The notes under the pieces were generated by a model. The model made no database searches and was not told where the DNA came from. It saw nothing but the letters and a program-made list of their open reading frames with translations. Both the position numbers and the translations under genes were made by a program. DNA of 64,000 nt from Fusarium oxysporum f. sp. lycopersici 4287. Its lineage: Eukaryota > Ascomycota > Sordariomycetes > Hypocreales > Nectriaceae. Positions 23,309 to 34,026 of the stretch are shown one piece after another (position 1 is the stretch's first letter; every line of letters starts with the position of its first letter). The stretch spans positions 461,669 to 525,668 of the forward strand of contig NC_030992.1 in assembly GCF_000149955.1 (NCBI RefSeq). The letters run 5' to 3'.

Positions 23309-25451
23309 ATGGACTTTGCAGAGGGCTACTTATGCGATACATGTATCTCAGCCTTGAGAGGCAAAAATAAGATCAAGGATCATTCTTCACATGGTATTCA
23401 TTCTCTCAGCGGCTACCACCACCAGAAATATGACGACTTGGTTGCCAGTAAGGACAAAAATTGCTTTGTTTGTACGTGGTTATGGAACAAGGTGCCAATT
23501 CTACCCGATAGCGACCCTTCAAAGATCGACGGCTTTCGGATCTATTGCACCGTTAATCGACCCAATCTCAAATTTCTTGCCATATGCCCCTCGGCCATGA
23601 ATGTTGTGCTCAAAGGTAGCATTTCCCTAAAGACCGACGACAGCTCCTTGACCAACACAAACAGTCTCTATGTGCGCGATGGGAGATCTCGGCAGCCGGG
23701 GCTCTTCGCCTCCGCTGATTTGGACTTTGCTTGATGCTAAACCCTGGACTGGTCTTGACGAGCATATGGGAGCGAGCAGATCTCTTCGTCAGGTCGAATC
23801 CTGGCTTTCATCATGTGAAGCAGGGCATGAATATTGTCTTTCACATAGCTCGGGTCCAGGGAAATATTTCCCTACCAGAGTTATTGATGTCGACAGGGTC
23901 GAAGACGGAACAGTGTATCTCCGTGAGAGATCCGAAGTCGAAACCGGGTTCTTAAGCGAGGAACACAAGGCTGAAGACCTACGGAGAGGGTATCCTGTAT
24001 ACTGGACACTCTCACATCGATGGGGTGACCCTGAGTTGATCCAGCAACTCTCACAAAGCACAGAGAATCGGCTTCGGTCTGGCATGGGAGTGAGCGACTT
24101 GTCGCCAACCTTTCGCGATGCTTGCCTGATCGTTCGCCGAATGGGCTACAGATACATATGGATCGACTCTCTGTGCATCTTTCAGGACTCTCTGAGCGAG
24201 TGGCAGCAAGAGGCCAAGGCGATGGTAGATGTATATCGCCATTCATTTTGTAACATTTCCGCCATAGGCGCGTCCTCAAATCCAAGTAGTATTGGCCTAT
24301 TCTCCAGGAGAAGACTTCCTTTGAGGCTATTATTCCCTTTCAAGGTACACGGGCAACACTTGGATGACGAAAGAGGCTTCAGGGTTGGGCCATGGGTATT
24401 TTTCAACGATTCTATTTGGACGGACGACGTCGCAAATACGCCCTTGAGCACACGTGGGTGGGTTGTACAGGAACGGTTCCTAGCTCCTCAGGTACTCCAC
24501 TTTACGGAGAACCAGATATACTGGGAGTGTCTAGAGACCACGGTCTGTGAAGCAGATCCAAGCGGGGAACTCCAGATCCTTGCCAAAGATTGGCATTTGC
24601 GCCCGCCTATTCAGACAGTATACAAGGCGGCGGGACGGGAAATCGCGAGGAGCCTTTCCAAAGTACTCTCTGGGCAGCAGTATATAACGCGGGAGGAAGA
24701 AACAGCTTATCTCACTCTCTGGGGTGACCTTGTGTCGATCTACGCAAACTGTGCTCTGACAAACGAGTCAGACAGACTTATTGCCATGTCTGGTATCGCC
24801 AGGAGCTTCCAGGAGGCTAATAAAGATACATACTTAGCTGGACTGTGAAAGAAGGTCATCCACTCCGATCTGACCTGGAAGACTGACGCTAGCGATGGGG
24901 CTAAGGTGTTTCGCAGTGACTCGTCGTATGCTCCGACATGGAGCTGGGCTTCCGTTGTTGGGGGACATACGACACTCAACACGGTCTATCAAAAATAGAG
25001 AGGCATCCCAGTTTCTCTTATAAACCTTGTTGCGGAGCGAATTGTATCGGAACCCCCAGGGAGCGATCCTACAGGCCTACTACGGTCAGCAGAGCTCGAT
25101 ATTGAGTGTATGCTGTATTACTACCGCTGGACGTCCCAGTCGACCACACTCGCGGTATTTAAGGACGAGGCTAGACATGATTGCTATTTCAGAAAGGAAT
25201 TTGGCTCACAACATCTACACCTTGACACCGCGAATATGGTGCGAAAGTTCAAAGAGATGGCGGAGGTGGAAGGGGTTTGTGTGCCGCTATGTGGGGGCTA
25301 TGGAGGATATGGAGGTGGAACAAACGTATTCATCATGCTAGAGCATGTCTCAGGGACTACTTTCAGACGTATTGGGACTCTCGAACACGGGGAAATAGGG
25401 AGATGGATTAGTGAATGGTCTGTGCCCGGCACACGCATCACACTTTTATAG
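23309..25451 (+). pseudogene. HET-domain gene, broken by frameshift and two stops
   Basis: A second HET gene. The start MDFAEGYLCDTCIS and a cysteine-rich N-terminus (NCFVCTWLW) lie in one frame to about 23730; the remainder (DAKPWTGLDEHMGA onward) is in another, consistent with one extra T near 23735. The HET core is intact in sequence: YPVYWTLSHRWGD, TFRDACLIVRRMGY, YIWIDSLCIFQDSLSEW, MVDVYRHSFCNISAIGA, and STRGWVVQERFLAPQVLHF. After DTYLAGL there is a TGA at 24846-24848 (likely Trp in relatives) and a TAG at 24996-24998. Family-like C-terminal sequence then continues in the same frame to 25451. Full-length protein cannot be made; a truncated HET core might be. Confidence 0.75.
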
Positions 25452-25687
25452 CTTGTAACCATATGATCTTTCTCTTCAGGAACGCACTGCTGAAGTGACA
25501 TTCGAGTTTTGAAAGTTCCCCCTCATGAAGTAGCATTACTGAAAGTTGACTTCACGTCGAACGGAAAATCCGGCAAAGATCGAGATCGTAAAATGTCCGT
25601 GATTCTTGATCTTCTGTAACCTTGCAGCAGCGATGTTCTCGGGAGTTTTACAATACTCAATCACAGAGCTGTATTTCGTGCTCATGA

Positions 25688-26071
25688 TTGCCGCCTTCAC
25701 CAGCAGTGCCCTTCTTTTCACTCGAAGTCAAAGGCGCTTCAACTCCGGGTGGCGGCACTTCTGGCTCACCTGCCTGCAACCCCCGATGCCTTATCACCAT
25801 TTCACCAGTTGACGGAGCCTCCACGCAGAGGTCTGATGGCTTCCCAGGCTCTTGCAAGGAGTACGCCTCGGGTCAACTGAAGGGTATCAATCGTTCTTTC
25901 GATGGGGGGCGTCTCATCATCAACGGTGTCGGAGGAAACCTCGTTATCGACTTTGTCAAGAATGGTCGTGATCGCCATGCTTCTTTCACTAACTGTAAGG
26001 AAGCTGTTTATACTGGTGCGCAGTGTAGCCTTAAGCAGGGCGGTTGTGACAAGCTGGCCGAGTCTGGCTAA
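25688..26071 (+). pseudogene. Possible decayed small secreted protein
   Basis: An open stretch with ordered composition: SLEVKGASTPGGGTSG, then CNPRCLITISPVDGAS, SCKEYASGQLKGI and NCKEAVYTGAQCSLKQGGC, with six or seven cysteines. It has no ATG of its own in frame. A hydrophobic Met-initiated stretch (MIAAFTSSALLF) lies just upstream in another frame, so a signal peptide separated by a frameshift is possible. Could also be chance coding. Low certainty. Confidence 0.3.
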
Positions 26072-27276
26072 GCTTCTCCAAGGATAATCTGCAAGAGGGG
26101 TTTCACTGTTTTCAAACCACACTCTTTATAAATTATTGGAATTTCCCTTCAATTGCCTGGCTCGTTATCTGTAGCCTAGGCATAACTTCGTAACAACTTA
26201 ACTTATGTTATCTTATTCTTACATCATTTAGTGTATGCATCTGCTATCAGCATCTCGCCGTCAATAACATTCCCCATGGACTTGTAGAAGGCAAGGCTGG
26301 ACGAATGATATGTACCTCATATCTCAGTCATGTTGAATTTCGGGGGAGATACAAGTTCCTTAATTGCCTCTGCTTATTACCTGACATGTTATTTACCGCA
26401 GGAGGCCATCTTATAACTTCTTTGCGCACCCGACTCCTCGTAATGAGCCAAAACTAAGAAGTCAGAGTTCGTTACTTAGCCTTATGGGGCATTTCCGCTA
26501 AGTAGATTAGCATTCTATATGGACACAGATTGGTTTTTGCGCCTGGATAATCGGCCACATGTAGAATTGATAACATCTCAGGGTCTAGGTGTTCCTAAGA
26601 TATTCACGAGTGATCATACTCTATCGGCTATAAACTAAGCCCCTTTTCAGAAACTAGGCTTATTAAGATTGCTTCTTCCATTTCAGCTTTCATTTACTCA
26701 CCTTCTTGACTTGGAAGTATGTCTGTGCGAATAGTTTCACTACCTGCGCACTTAACCTAGTTCGATGTGACGCTCTGTTGGTTGTTGTGTTGTTGGCTGT
26801 CCCCTGTCACGCCTGCATATGCAGCTGGACAAATATGGAAGTGCACCAGGGAACATGGCAAGGAGGTATCTGGAATACCATTTAGCATTACAGAAGGAAA
26901 AAATGCTTCAAACGCTTCTTGAAAGAAAAACCTCTGAACATAGAATAGCTTTCTTTTAACTTTGCATTTGTTGATGATTAAATGGTGGTGAGAACAGAGC
27001 CAGATCATCGTTCAACCGTAGCATGTTGATCTGCGGCTCGGCCCTGAACTAAACCTATCTCGATCATCGACTGCATATTATCCGAGTATGAGGCGACCCT
27101 GTTTAATTAAAGGCCCATGTTACCTTGTTCTTGGCTTGGGCTCACAAAGCAGTCAAAGCAAATGAGCTCATCCACCACGACCAGTACTGGTCCTTCAGGC
27201 CCTGCACCGGGTCCTCTTTACCTGCGAACTGCCCTTCATCCGTCATTTTTGGGACTTCGCTTTCTCTGTCGCCACC
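26072..27276. other. AT-rich intergenic
   Basis: 1.2 kb of AT-rich sequence without recognised genes, ending in the promoter of the membrane protein gene at 27277. Confidence 0.55.
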
Positions 27277-28139
27277 ATGCTCACCATTTCAATCCTCACT
27301 TCAATTCTCTCGATATTCGCCAGTCATGTCTTGTGCAGCACCAAATTCCTGCGTCCCCCAGAATTCAACCCCTTTGTCGATCTTCAGGCTGGGTTTGAAC
27401 AAAATAGAAAGTACGAAGTTGGAGATATAATACAGCTCCTCTGGGAGACTGATCTGAAAAATGTTGCGCTGTACTTGGTCCAAGAGATAGGATCAATCAG
27501 CCATAACGTAACATTGGACTGTAGGATATTCCCAGAATCTTGTACTCGTATTCTCCATGCTGACCTGGGCACCTAGCATCTCGTATTGAGTGGAAGGCTG
27601 AGTGGGACGTAGTCGGATTAGTGAAGAGAAACGAGGACTCTGTGTATTACTTTGCCTTGGGCGACCCTGACGATCTTACGGCGCTCATTGCTTTGACGCA
27701 ATACTTCAATGTCACCGCTCCGGAACTCGAAACCTCTACCACGCTGCAGGCCTCTACTACGACTCACAGCACAACCTCTCAAAGTCTTGGAGTGCAGTCT
27801 ACGCAACTCATCCCTATATCTACGGTTACAGATCAATCCTCGAACGAAGAAGCAAATTCAGATGCTGGGTCTGACTCTGGAATTTCAAAGGGCGAGATTA
27901 CAGGAGCAGCTGTTGGCGGAACCATTGGCGGTCTTATACTTCTTGGTGCTGTTGGATGGTTGATCTGGAGAAGATCAGCACGAAAGAAAAAAGACACGGA
28001 CGTCTCAGTGGTTTCTCAAAGTCAGCACCAGCAATTTCACTCTTCCGAGACAAAGGCTGAGCTACCTGGTGACCCGGCGGTGGAGGTCTATCCTTCAGGG
28101 TATGCTAGAAGTCCTCCTGGATTGCATGAAGCCCCTTGA
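27277..28139 (+). CDS. Single-pass membrane protein with Ser/Thr-rich stalk (paralog 1)
   Basis: Two exons (27277-27520, 27577-28139; phase-1 intron with canonical ends) encode 268 aa. Signal peptide (SILTSILSIFASHVLCS), then an extracellular domain opening with FLRPPEFNPFVDLQ and containing YEVGDIIQLLWETD, EWKAEWDVVGL and EDSVYYFALGDPDD. A Ser/Thr-rich stalk follows (STTLQASTTTHSTTSQS), then one transmembrane helix (ITGAAVGGTIGGLILLGAVGWLIW) shown here only as its core GGLILLGAVGWLIW, and a basic stop-transfer RRSARKKK with a short cytosolic tail. The architecture recalls fungal wall sensors, but the ectodomain is an uncharacterised ascomycete family. It is the tandem paralog of the gene at 29042. 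Confidence 0.75.
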
Positions 28140-29041
28140 TGGGAAGGGATTGAAGCAGAAACATTGAGACTTGTGACTGAGAGCTTAAATCAGCACAGAG
28201 AACTTAGCAGAAACATTGAGCTGACGAATTAAAGGGGAGGTTTGCTCATATACCGATAATTTATGAATATTATAGAGTTAGATTCCCATTGAAGTTAGTT
28301 CACGCTATACCTCGTACTCGCTAAATAACCCCATGACATTTGGAGGGAAACGTCGTCAAGACCATTCAAAGGACCAACTAACTCTAGTTAGAACCTCGGA
28401 TAACTCGGTCGTTCTCTCAGTCATAAACGACTGCGCCCTTCCGATGTCATCGGCTGCATTAGTAATCCAATCGAGGTCTGACTCACATTAAAGTCTTTCA
28501 AATGCCTCGTCTTCCTCAGTAAACGCATAAGCCATAGACTTCCTGGAGGCCATCGATACTATGTGGCTATACACATCTGTCTTGTTGAGAAAGGAAGATA
28601 TCAACCTTGATGGGCAAGATTGCGACTGGTACAGTCAATGTGTGGGGTGATGATTCATTAGACGATAAGATTCTAGTAATTGACTTATGACATGCTTTGA
28701 ATTGTGTATATGTGTTTATATATGGCGTTTTACTTTCTCAGATTCCCAAAGTCTAACCTGATATCGTCAGAACACCCCTCATGCCGCCAGACCTTTGGCA
28801 ATCTTACTGAGCCTCTGACCTATTAGTGGCGGCATTGTTGTTGGGGCATGCGAGTCCTGGCTTATGTTGAACTGGCGTTTGACAATGGCCCTCAACGTAC
28901 TGGGTTAACCATCGCCTTCAAAAAAGACATGAATCCCTTTCGTCGATACCCTGGGCTCTTTTGAACCACTCAAAGTCAGCAGATGTGGACGGGCAACACA
29001 CGAACCCTTCGCCTTTTGTTTCCAACCTCCAAAAGGGCACC
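28140..29041. other. Intergenic between tandem paralogs
   Basis: 900 bp containing the 3' end of paralog 1 and the promoter of paralog 2. No further gene recognised. Confidence 0.55.
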
Positions 29042-29900
29042 ATGCAAATACATTTGGTATTCGTCTCGATAGTTGCTACGTTCGTCAGTCTCGCAGCTTG
29101 TGAGTCGAAATTTATTCGGCCCCCACAATGGGACCCAAACTATAATGGCGACCGAGACTTGGGCAAGAACATACGCTACAGCGATGGCGAGGATATCCCG
29201 ATCATCTTTGATTCAGACGACCCCAATGTCGAACTGTATGTTTGGCAGATGAATCCTGCAAGCAAGAAAGGAGGACAGCATACTCTGCTAAACAGTAAGA
29301 CGAATTCGCTCCTGGATCTTTCCGAAAGCATACTGACCTAGGTTTGCAGGAGATAGCCTATCGCGTTCCAGGAGCTGGAAGGCCGAATATGACATGGGCC
29401 GCTATTTGAGACATGGCGAAGACTCTGTTTATTGGTTTGGGATCTATAAATCTGGTGATCAGCAGACACCACTGGCAGAGTCTCAATACATCAATGTCAC
29501 CATTCCGGATTCTGCTCAGCACCATAAAGTCACAGTTTCGGAAACCATAACCGCTGTACAAGAGACAGCCACCTTACAGCTACCACCACAATCCACCACT
29601 CAGTCCACCACTCAATCCTCAGCAGCAACCGAGACGCCCTCCAGCCAAGAAAGTAAAGCGAATAATGGGTATGGGTTGACGACTACTGAAATAGTGGGTA
29701 TCGCCGTCGGTGCATCACTTGGCGGCGTCCTGATTCTCGGGGGCATCTGTTGGTTGGGCTGTAGGATATCAGCAAGGCGTGAAACTCCATATGGACACGG
29801 CGCGCAGGACCATCAGCCATACCAGTGGGAACTCAAAGACATGTACATTTCTGCCCCTCCAAGAAGGATAGGTGGATTCCTCGAAGCGCCGCGATATTAA
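29042..29900 (+). CDS. Single-pass membrane protein with Ser/Thr-rich stalk (paralog 2)
   Basis: Two exons (29042-29294, 29350-29900) with an intron at the same place and phase as in the upstream paralog encode 267 aa. The start was set at 29042 because it gives a clean signal peptide (MQIHLVFVSIVATFVSLAA). Matching landmarks with paralog 1 are SKFIRPPQWDPN, the WKAEYDMG block, HGEDSVYWFGIY, SQYINVTIP, a Ser/Thr/Gln stalk, the helix IVGIAVGASLGGVLILGG, and a tail ending in GGFLEAPRY (paralog 1 ends PGLHEAP). The ectodomains have diverged strongly, so the duplication is old or the outer domain evolves fast. Role unknown; a surface sensor or adhesin is plausible. Confidence 0.75.
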
Positions 29901-30072
29901 AAAGCTGGTGCTTGCTGCGAGAGTTTAGTATTCCAAAGTCAAGTTCTAGGTTAGGGCGACGCTACCTCAGTGCTTTTTCTAACCTGGAATAAAATCGCTC
30001 ACGATCATACTGTACTCGGTGTATACGCGCCGATGTTGTTGATTTGTGCTCGGTTGAATTAGTAATCGTATT

Positions 30073-30082
30073 ATGACCGCAG
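30073..30082 (+). repeat. 10-bp target-site duplication, left copy
   Basis: atgaccgcag directly abuts the left terminal inverted repeat and is repeated exactly at 32969-32978. The length suits Mutator-like elements (9-11 bp). Confidence 0.9.
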
Positions 30083-30184
30083 GGGGCCCCATAGGGACAC
30101 GCCTAGGCGCCTCTCCACTTCTGCACGCGTAGGCGTGCGGATTATGTCAGCACCCAATTTGGCACAACTCCACAACTGCATTTC
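30083..30184 (+). repeat. Left terminal inverted repeat of the MULE
   Basis: Inverted copy of 32867-32968; 101 of 102 positions match by eye (CAGCACCC here against CAGCCCCC). Confidence 0.92.
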
Positions 30185-30245
30185 GAGTTTTGAGGCTGGC
30201 GGGTTTCAGAATCCCGAGATTCAGAACTGCAATGATTCCTAATTA

Positions 30246-32804
30246 TCAAGCTGAATACAATTCCTGCTGCTCTTTTCCATCATTCTCAGCCGCCTCCCAG
30301 ATGTCGCGCAAGCCTCTTCTGCTAGAAAATGGATTACTTTCCATCTCTGCCGCTACCTGAGCCTCCACCCGATCATCTTCTGCTTTACTCCAATCCAGGT
30401 ACGCCATCATCTCTTCCTTACTCCAATCTCTAGATCCGGTCGGTGTCGTACAGAGTTTGCCCATCTGCTTCCAGTCAAGACACCACTGGTAGCTTGCTTT
30501 GTCATACCGCAAAGGTAGACCTAACGCCCTCCGATACTGCTGGTTAGTTTTGACGCTACCACGAGGCTGCGCCTTATACCAAGCATCTCGAGCAGCAACA
30601 TATCTCCGATAGATGGCTTGTGGGTCATCATATCTTAGTGTCGGCGCCACTGATGCTGTTGAAGATGATGCTACTGGCGACTTCCCTCCCTGTGTCGATG
30701 GTTTTGCTGATGACACTGCCGATGATGCTGCTGTCTCTATACTAACGACAATGCAGCTAGTATCATCCCTGCCAGACCCAGCATGTCCGGATAATCCTGA
30801 TGATGGGTCTTCCAGTGGTTCCCCTTCCTGCAAAGATGATACAGATGCAGATACTGCTGCTGCTGGTCGTGCTTCCCCGGATAATGCTGGCGAGAGTGCC
30901 ACTGGCATTGCTTCTACCTGTGCTGACGATGATGACAAATACAAAATCCCCTCGTACCGTTGAGGGCATGCCTTTGACGTCATCTTGTGTCCTAATTTGT
31001 GGCATCTACTGCATGTAGGTCGTGCTTTTGGCTGCGCTGCTGCCTGAACTGCCTCGAATGCACTTGGTTCTCTCTGAGTGCTCGATTGCGATTTACTTGT
31101 GGTAGAATCGGCAGCTATTCGATTAGATCGGTGTCGAGGCTCCAATAGCACCTGATGAACACCATGACGACTCAAATGCCAATGCGGGTGAAAATGCTCC
31201 AAGCGAAGGGTTTGGCCTTGCTCTTGTAGAGCCTTGAGAATATGGGCGCAAGGGAGGCCGTGGGATCGAGAGAATGTACCGGTACAACTAGGCAGGTCTT
31301 CTTTCATAAGCCGCTTCCGCTGTTCTTCAACTTTGCGTAAAGCCTCGTGAGATATCCAGCCACGTATGGCACTATATAGTGATCCAGAGAGCTCAATTGG
31401 TATTCGCATTTGCTGCCTGACTTGGTTGGAGCGCAGCTCAGATAATTGATTAAGAAGCGCATGTTTCATAGCTCTCCACGCCTCGAAGAGATCTAGCGTA
31501 GATTTCTTGAGGTGGCTCTTAAGGAGCCCATGGATACCCTCAACCCGTGAGGTGACCACATTACCAAAGTGAGGGTGCTGGTCGACCCAGGCCTTAACGA
31601 GCTTTTTCTTGTACGGATCGAGCCAGTTGGACTTGATGTAGCCAACCTCTTCGAGATATTGAGGCAGATAGCGCTTTTCAAGCTCTTGTACGCGCTGGTC
31701 AAATGCCTGTTCATCTGACGACCTCATAATCGAATGCCAGTGGTTGAAAAAGTCATTCCAATCGCTCAGACCTTGCTGATAGGCCTCAGACCCTTGCTTA
31801 TGGTGTACGAATGTTGGCTGGCAATAGCGGAGGACCGCCTTATTCGCATGCCACAGGCATAGCAGGGAGATCGAAGACGGAAAGCAGCTCTCTACAGCGT
31901 TCATACAGGCCTTATCACGGTCAGTCAGAATAACAGATGGAAACCTTGTGTTGCAGAGTTCATACAGGGACCTGAGCCGGTCCAAGGCCCATATGAAGTC
32001 CTGCTCAGCCTCGCCATTAAGGAATGCGAAGGCGATACAGAAGGATCGCTGACAGGCATCAACACCAATCATATCAAGCAGCGGCATTCCGTATTTGTTC
32101 GTTTTGTATGTGCAGTCCAAGAAAAGTAGATCTGGGTAAGCCTTCAAGTATGCCAATAAATCCGGATGGGCGAACAACACCGCCGTGATTCAGTTATCTG
32201 AGTCAAGCTGCATCCGGTTCCAGAACCCTTCCTTGTCTAGCTGGTTAGCAAAAGCATGTATAGTGCTCTGACCCTCACAGAGCTCTCGTTTGCTATCTGC
32301 GAGACGGTTGTAGATATCTTGCTGGGTTGCAATGGTATTCGAGTTCTGGCGAATATAAGTCCTGATACCTTTTGGCGCTACACCAGCGTTCGTAAGGCGG
32401 CTGATTGTTGACCTGTCCACATCCGAGAGCTGCCGATGGACTGGGTGCGCCGATTTGTGCCAACTTGGTTCATGGTTGTGTGAAGAAAATTGTGGATCCG
32501 GACGATGCCTTAAAGACCAAGTCGTCTTATCTAGGGATTCCTTCGCGATGATAGAGAACCGGCAGTTGGTTCCTCGCGTAGTAGTCTTGCGCTGGTGGTC
32601 CCTTGAGGCGCTTGGTGGCCGACACCATCGATCACATGCGTTTGTGATAATCTGCCTGCCGCTGGTTGATCGCGACGATCTCCCAGTTACGAACGCGTAT
32701 CCTCTTGGTGCTGCCCATTCATTGATAGCTGTGAGTAGAGCCTCTCGCGAGTCGTACGTGCCCTCTGGCGGAAGCACATCATCAGGAAATGCCGTCTGCG
32801 CCAT
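30246..32804 (-). pseudogene. MULE transposase with one in-frame TGA
   Basis: One frame of about 852 codons split by a TGA at 32190-32192. The N-terminal 204 residues are the FAR1-like DNA-binding region (GYAFVTGRSSRSTSGRQ, TRGTNCRFSIIAKE). After the stop comes the MULE catalytic core (PDLLFLDCTYKTNKYGMPLL, SVILTDRDKACMNAVE, LCLWHANKAVLRYC), a SWIM-like zinc motif (SHGLPCAHIL) and a zinc knuckle (CSRCHKLGHKMTSKAC, C-x2-C-x4-H-x6-C). The length matches Hop-type transposases. CGA-to-TGA would explain the stop. With a single lesion the element may have been active until recently; it could still move if another copy supplies transposase. Alternatively the TGA is a sequencing error. Confidence 0.85.
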
Positions 32805-32866
32805 AACGGCAACCCCTGAAAACTACGGTTGTGGTTAGCAATGGCAGCAATAGCCGCAGCCCCTGA

Positions 32867-32968
32867 GAAATGCAGTTGTGGAGTTGTGCCAAATTGGGGG
32901 CTGACATAATCCGCACGCCTACGCGTGCAGAAGTGGAGAGGCGCCTAGGCGTGTCCCTATGGGGCCCC
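32867..32968 (-). repeat. Right terminal inverted repeat of the MULE
   Basis: Inverted partner of 30083-30184, ending ...ccctatggggcccc at the target-site duplication. Confidence 0.92.
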
Positions 32969-32978
32969 ATGACCGCAG
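32969..32978 (+). repeat. 10-bp target-site duplication, right copy
   Basis: atgaccgcag, identical to 30073-30082. Confidence 0.9.
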
Positions 32979-33087
32979 CTCCCTCTGACTCACTCACCTA
33001 AATGGCTCAGTACTAAAAGGATCGCCTATTCCTCTAATTGCCAAGCATTCATAACCTGAATATCATCAACTCAAAGCAAAGACCAAA

Positions 33088-34026
33088 ATGAGTCTCCAAT
33101 TCACCACTCTCGATGTTTTCACCACCAGCGCCTTTGAAGGCAACCCTTTGGCAGTGGTGACGATACCCCCACCAAGCCAACAGGCTCCCCTCACCCAATC
33201 TCAAAAGCAACGTATCGCTCGCGAGTTCAACCTCTCCGAGACTGTTTTTGTTCATGATGTTGAAAACCGTGCAGAAACAGACGAGAGGAAGATTGATATC
33301 TTTACTCCACAGTTCGAATTGCCATTTGCGGGGCATCCGACTATCGGCACAGCTGTTTTTCTTCAGCCCCAGGGCGTAAAGACAATGATTGCAAAGGCGG
33401 GCAGGATTGATCTTGAGTTCGAAAACGGCTCTCCGCGTGCTTTAATTCCCCACGATGTTAAGCTTCACAAGGAACGTGTGCCAAAGCATGAAATTGAAGC
33501 TGGTTGGGATGGTAAACTCGCCGAAGTCGCTGCCGCTGACGAGGGCGCACCGCTGTTTAGCATCGTCAACGGGATGACTTTTGCGCTCGTAAATCTCCCA
33601 TCTCTGGAGTTACTCGGCGCTGCCAAGGTCGGGGCTATGGGTTACATCGACGGCGACTTGCAGGACGACGGTTGGAAACACGATTTTGACTCAAGGCGCT
33701 ACTACTATACGCTGCTTGACGGTGAGATATCACCTGACGGAAAGCATGTGCAAAATCTTCGCACGAGACTTGTCAAGCGTAATATGGAAGACCCAGCAAC
33801 TGGAAGTGCTGCGTGCGCGTTGTCGTGTTATTTGGCGTTGTACAAACTATCTGCGAACTCGATCAGGTTCAATATCACGCAGGGTGTTGAGATGGGGCGG
33901 GAGAGTCTTATCGTAGTAGATGCTGAGGTCGAGACGGATGGAGCTGGGGAGAAAAAGGTCAAGACTGTTCATCTTAGTGGAAAGGCGGTTGAGGTCATGA
34001 AGGGGACTGTTAGAGTACCTCAGTGA
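33088..34026 (+). CDS. PhzF-family isomerase/epimerase-like protein
   Basis: Intronless, 312 aa, the usual size for the phenazine-biosynthesis PhzF-like (diaminopimelate-epimerase-fold) family. Visible landmarks are the opening FTTLDVFTTSAFEGNPLAVV, the active-site glutamate motif NLSETVFV, the nucleotide/glycine-like loop LPFAGHPTIGTAVF and the C-terminal MEDPATGSAACAL. Members catalyse isomerisations in bacteria; fungal members are mostly uncharacterised, so the substrate is unknown. No phenazine cluster partners are nearby, so a phenazine role should not be assumed. The MULE ends 109 bp before the start, so it has probably displaced or replaced part of the promoter. The coding sequence is undamaged. 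Confidence 0.9.
   Translation: MSLQFTTLDVFTTSAFEGNPLAVVTIPPPSQQAPLTQSQKQRIAREFNLSETVFVHDVENRAETDERKIDIFTPQFELPFAGHPTIGTAVFLQPQGVKTMIAKAGRIDLEFENGSPRALIPHDVKLHKERVPKHEIEAGWDGKLAEVAAADEGAPLFSIVNGMTFALVNLPSLELLGAAKVGAMGYIDGDLQDDGWKHDFDSRRYYYTLLDGEISPDGKHVQNLRTRLVKRNMEDPATGSAACALSCYLALYKLSANSIRFNITQGVEMGRESLIVVDAEVETDGAGEKKVKTVHLSGKAVEVMKGTVRVPQ

Larger units (their letters stand above)
30083..32968 (-). mobile_element. Mutator-like (Hop-type) DNA transposon, 2,886 bp
   Basis: Complete element bounded by 102-bp terminal inverted repeats (30083-30184 and 32867-32968; one mismatch seen) that start ggggccccataggg. A perfect 10-bp duplication, atgaccgcag, flanks it. It carries one long transposase frame on the minus strand. 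The near-identity of the repeats and perfect target duplication point to recent insertion. The fungal relative known to me is Hop of Fusarium oxysporum, which is of similar size and coding capacity. Confidence 0.92.

Noticed and set aside
12840..34026. Secondary-metabolite gene cluster (SDR, PhzF-like, with P450 elsewhere)
   Set aside because: No polyketide synthase, peptide synthetase or terpene synthase backbone is present, and the SDR and P450 are broken.
33088..34026. Phenazine biosynthesis role for the PhzF-like gene
   Set aside because: No other phenazine genes are nearby, and the fungal family is broad; only the fold-level call is supported.
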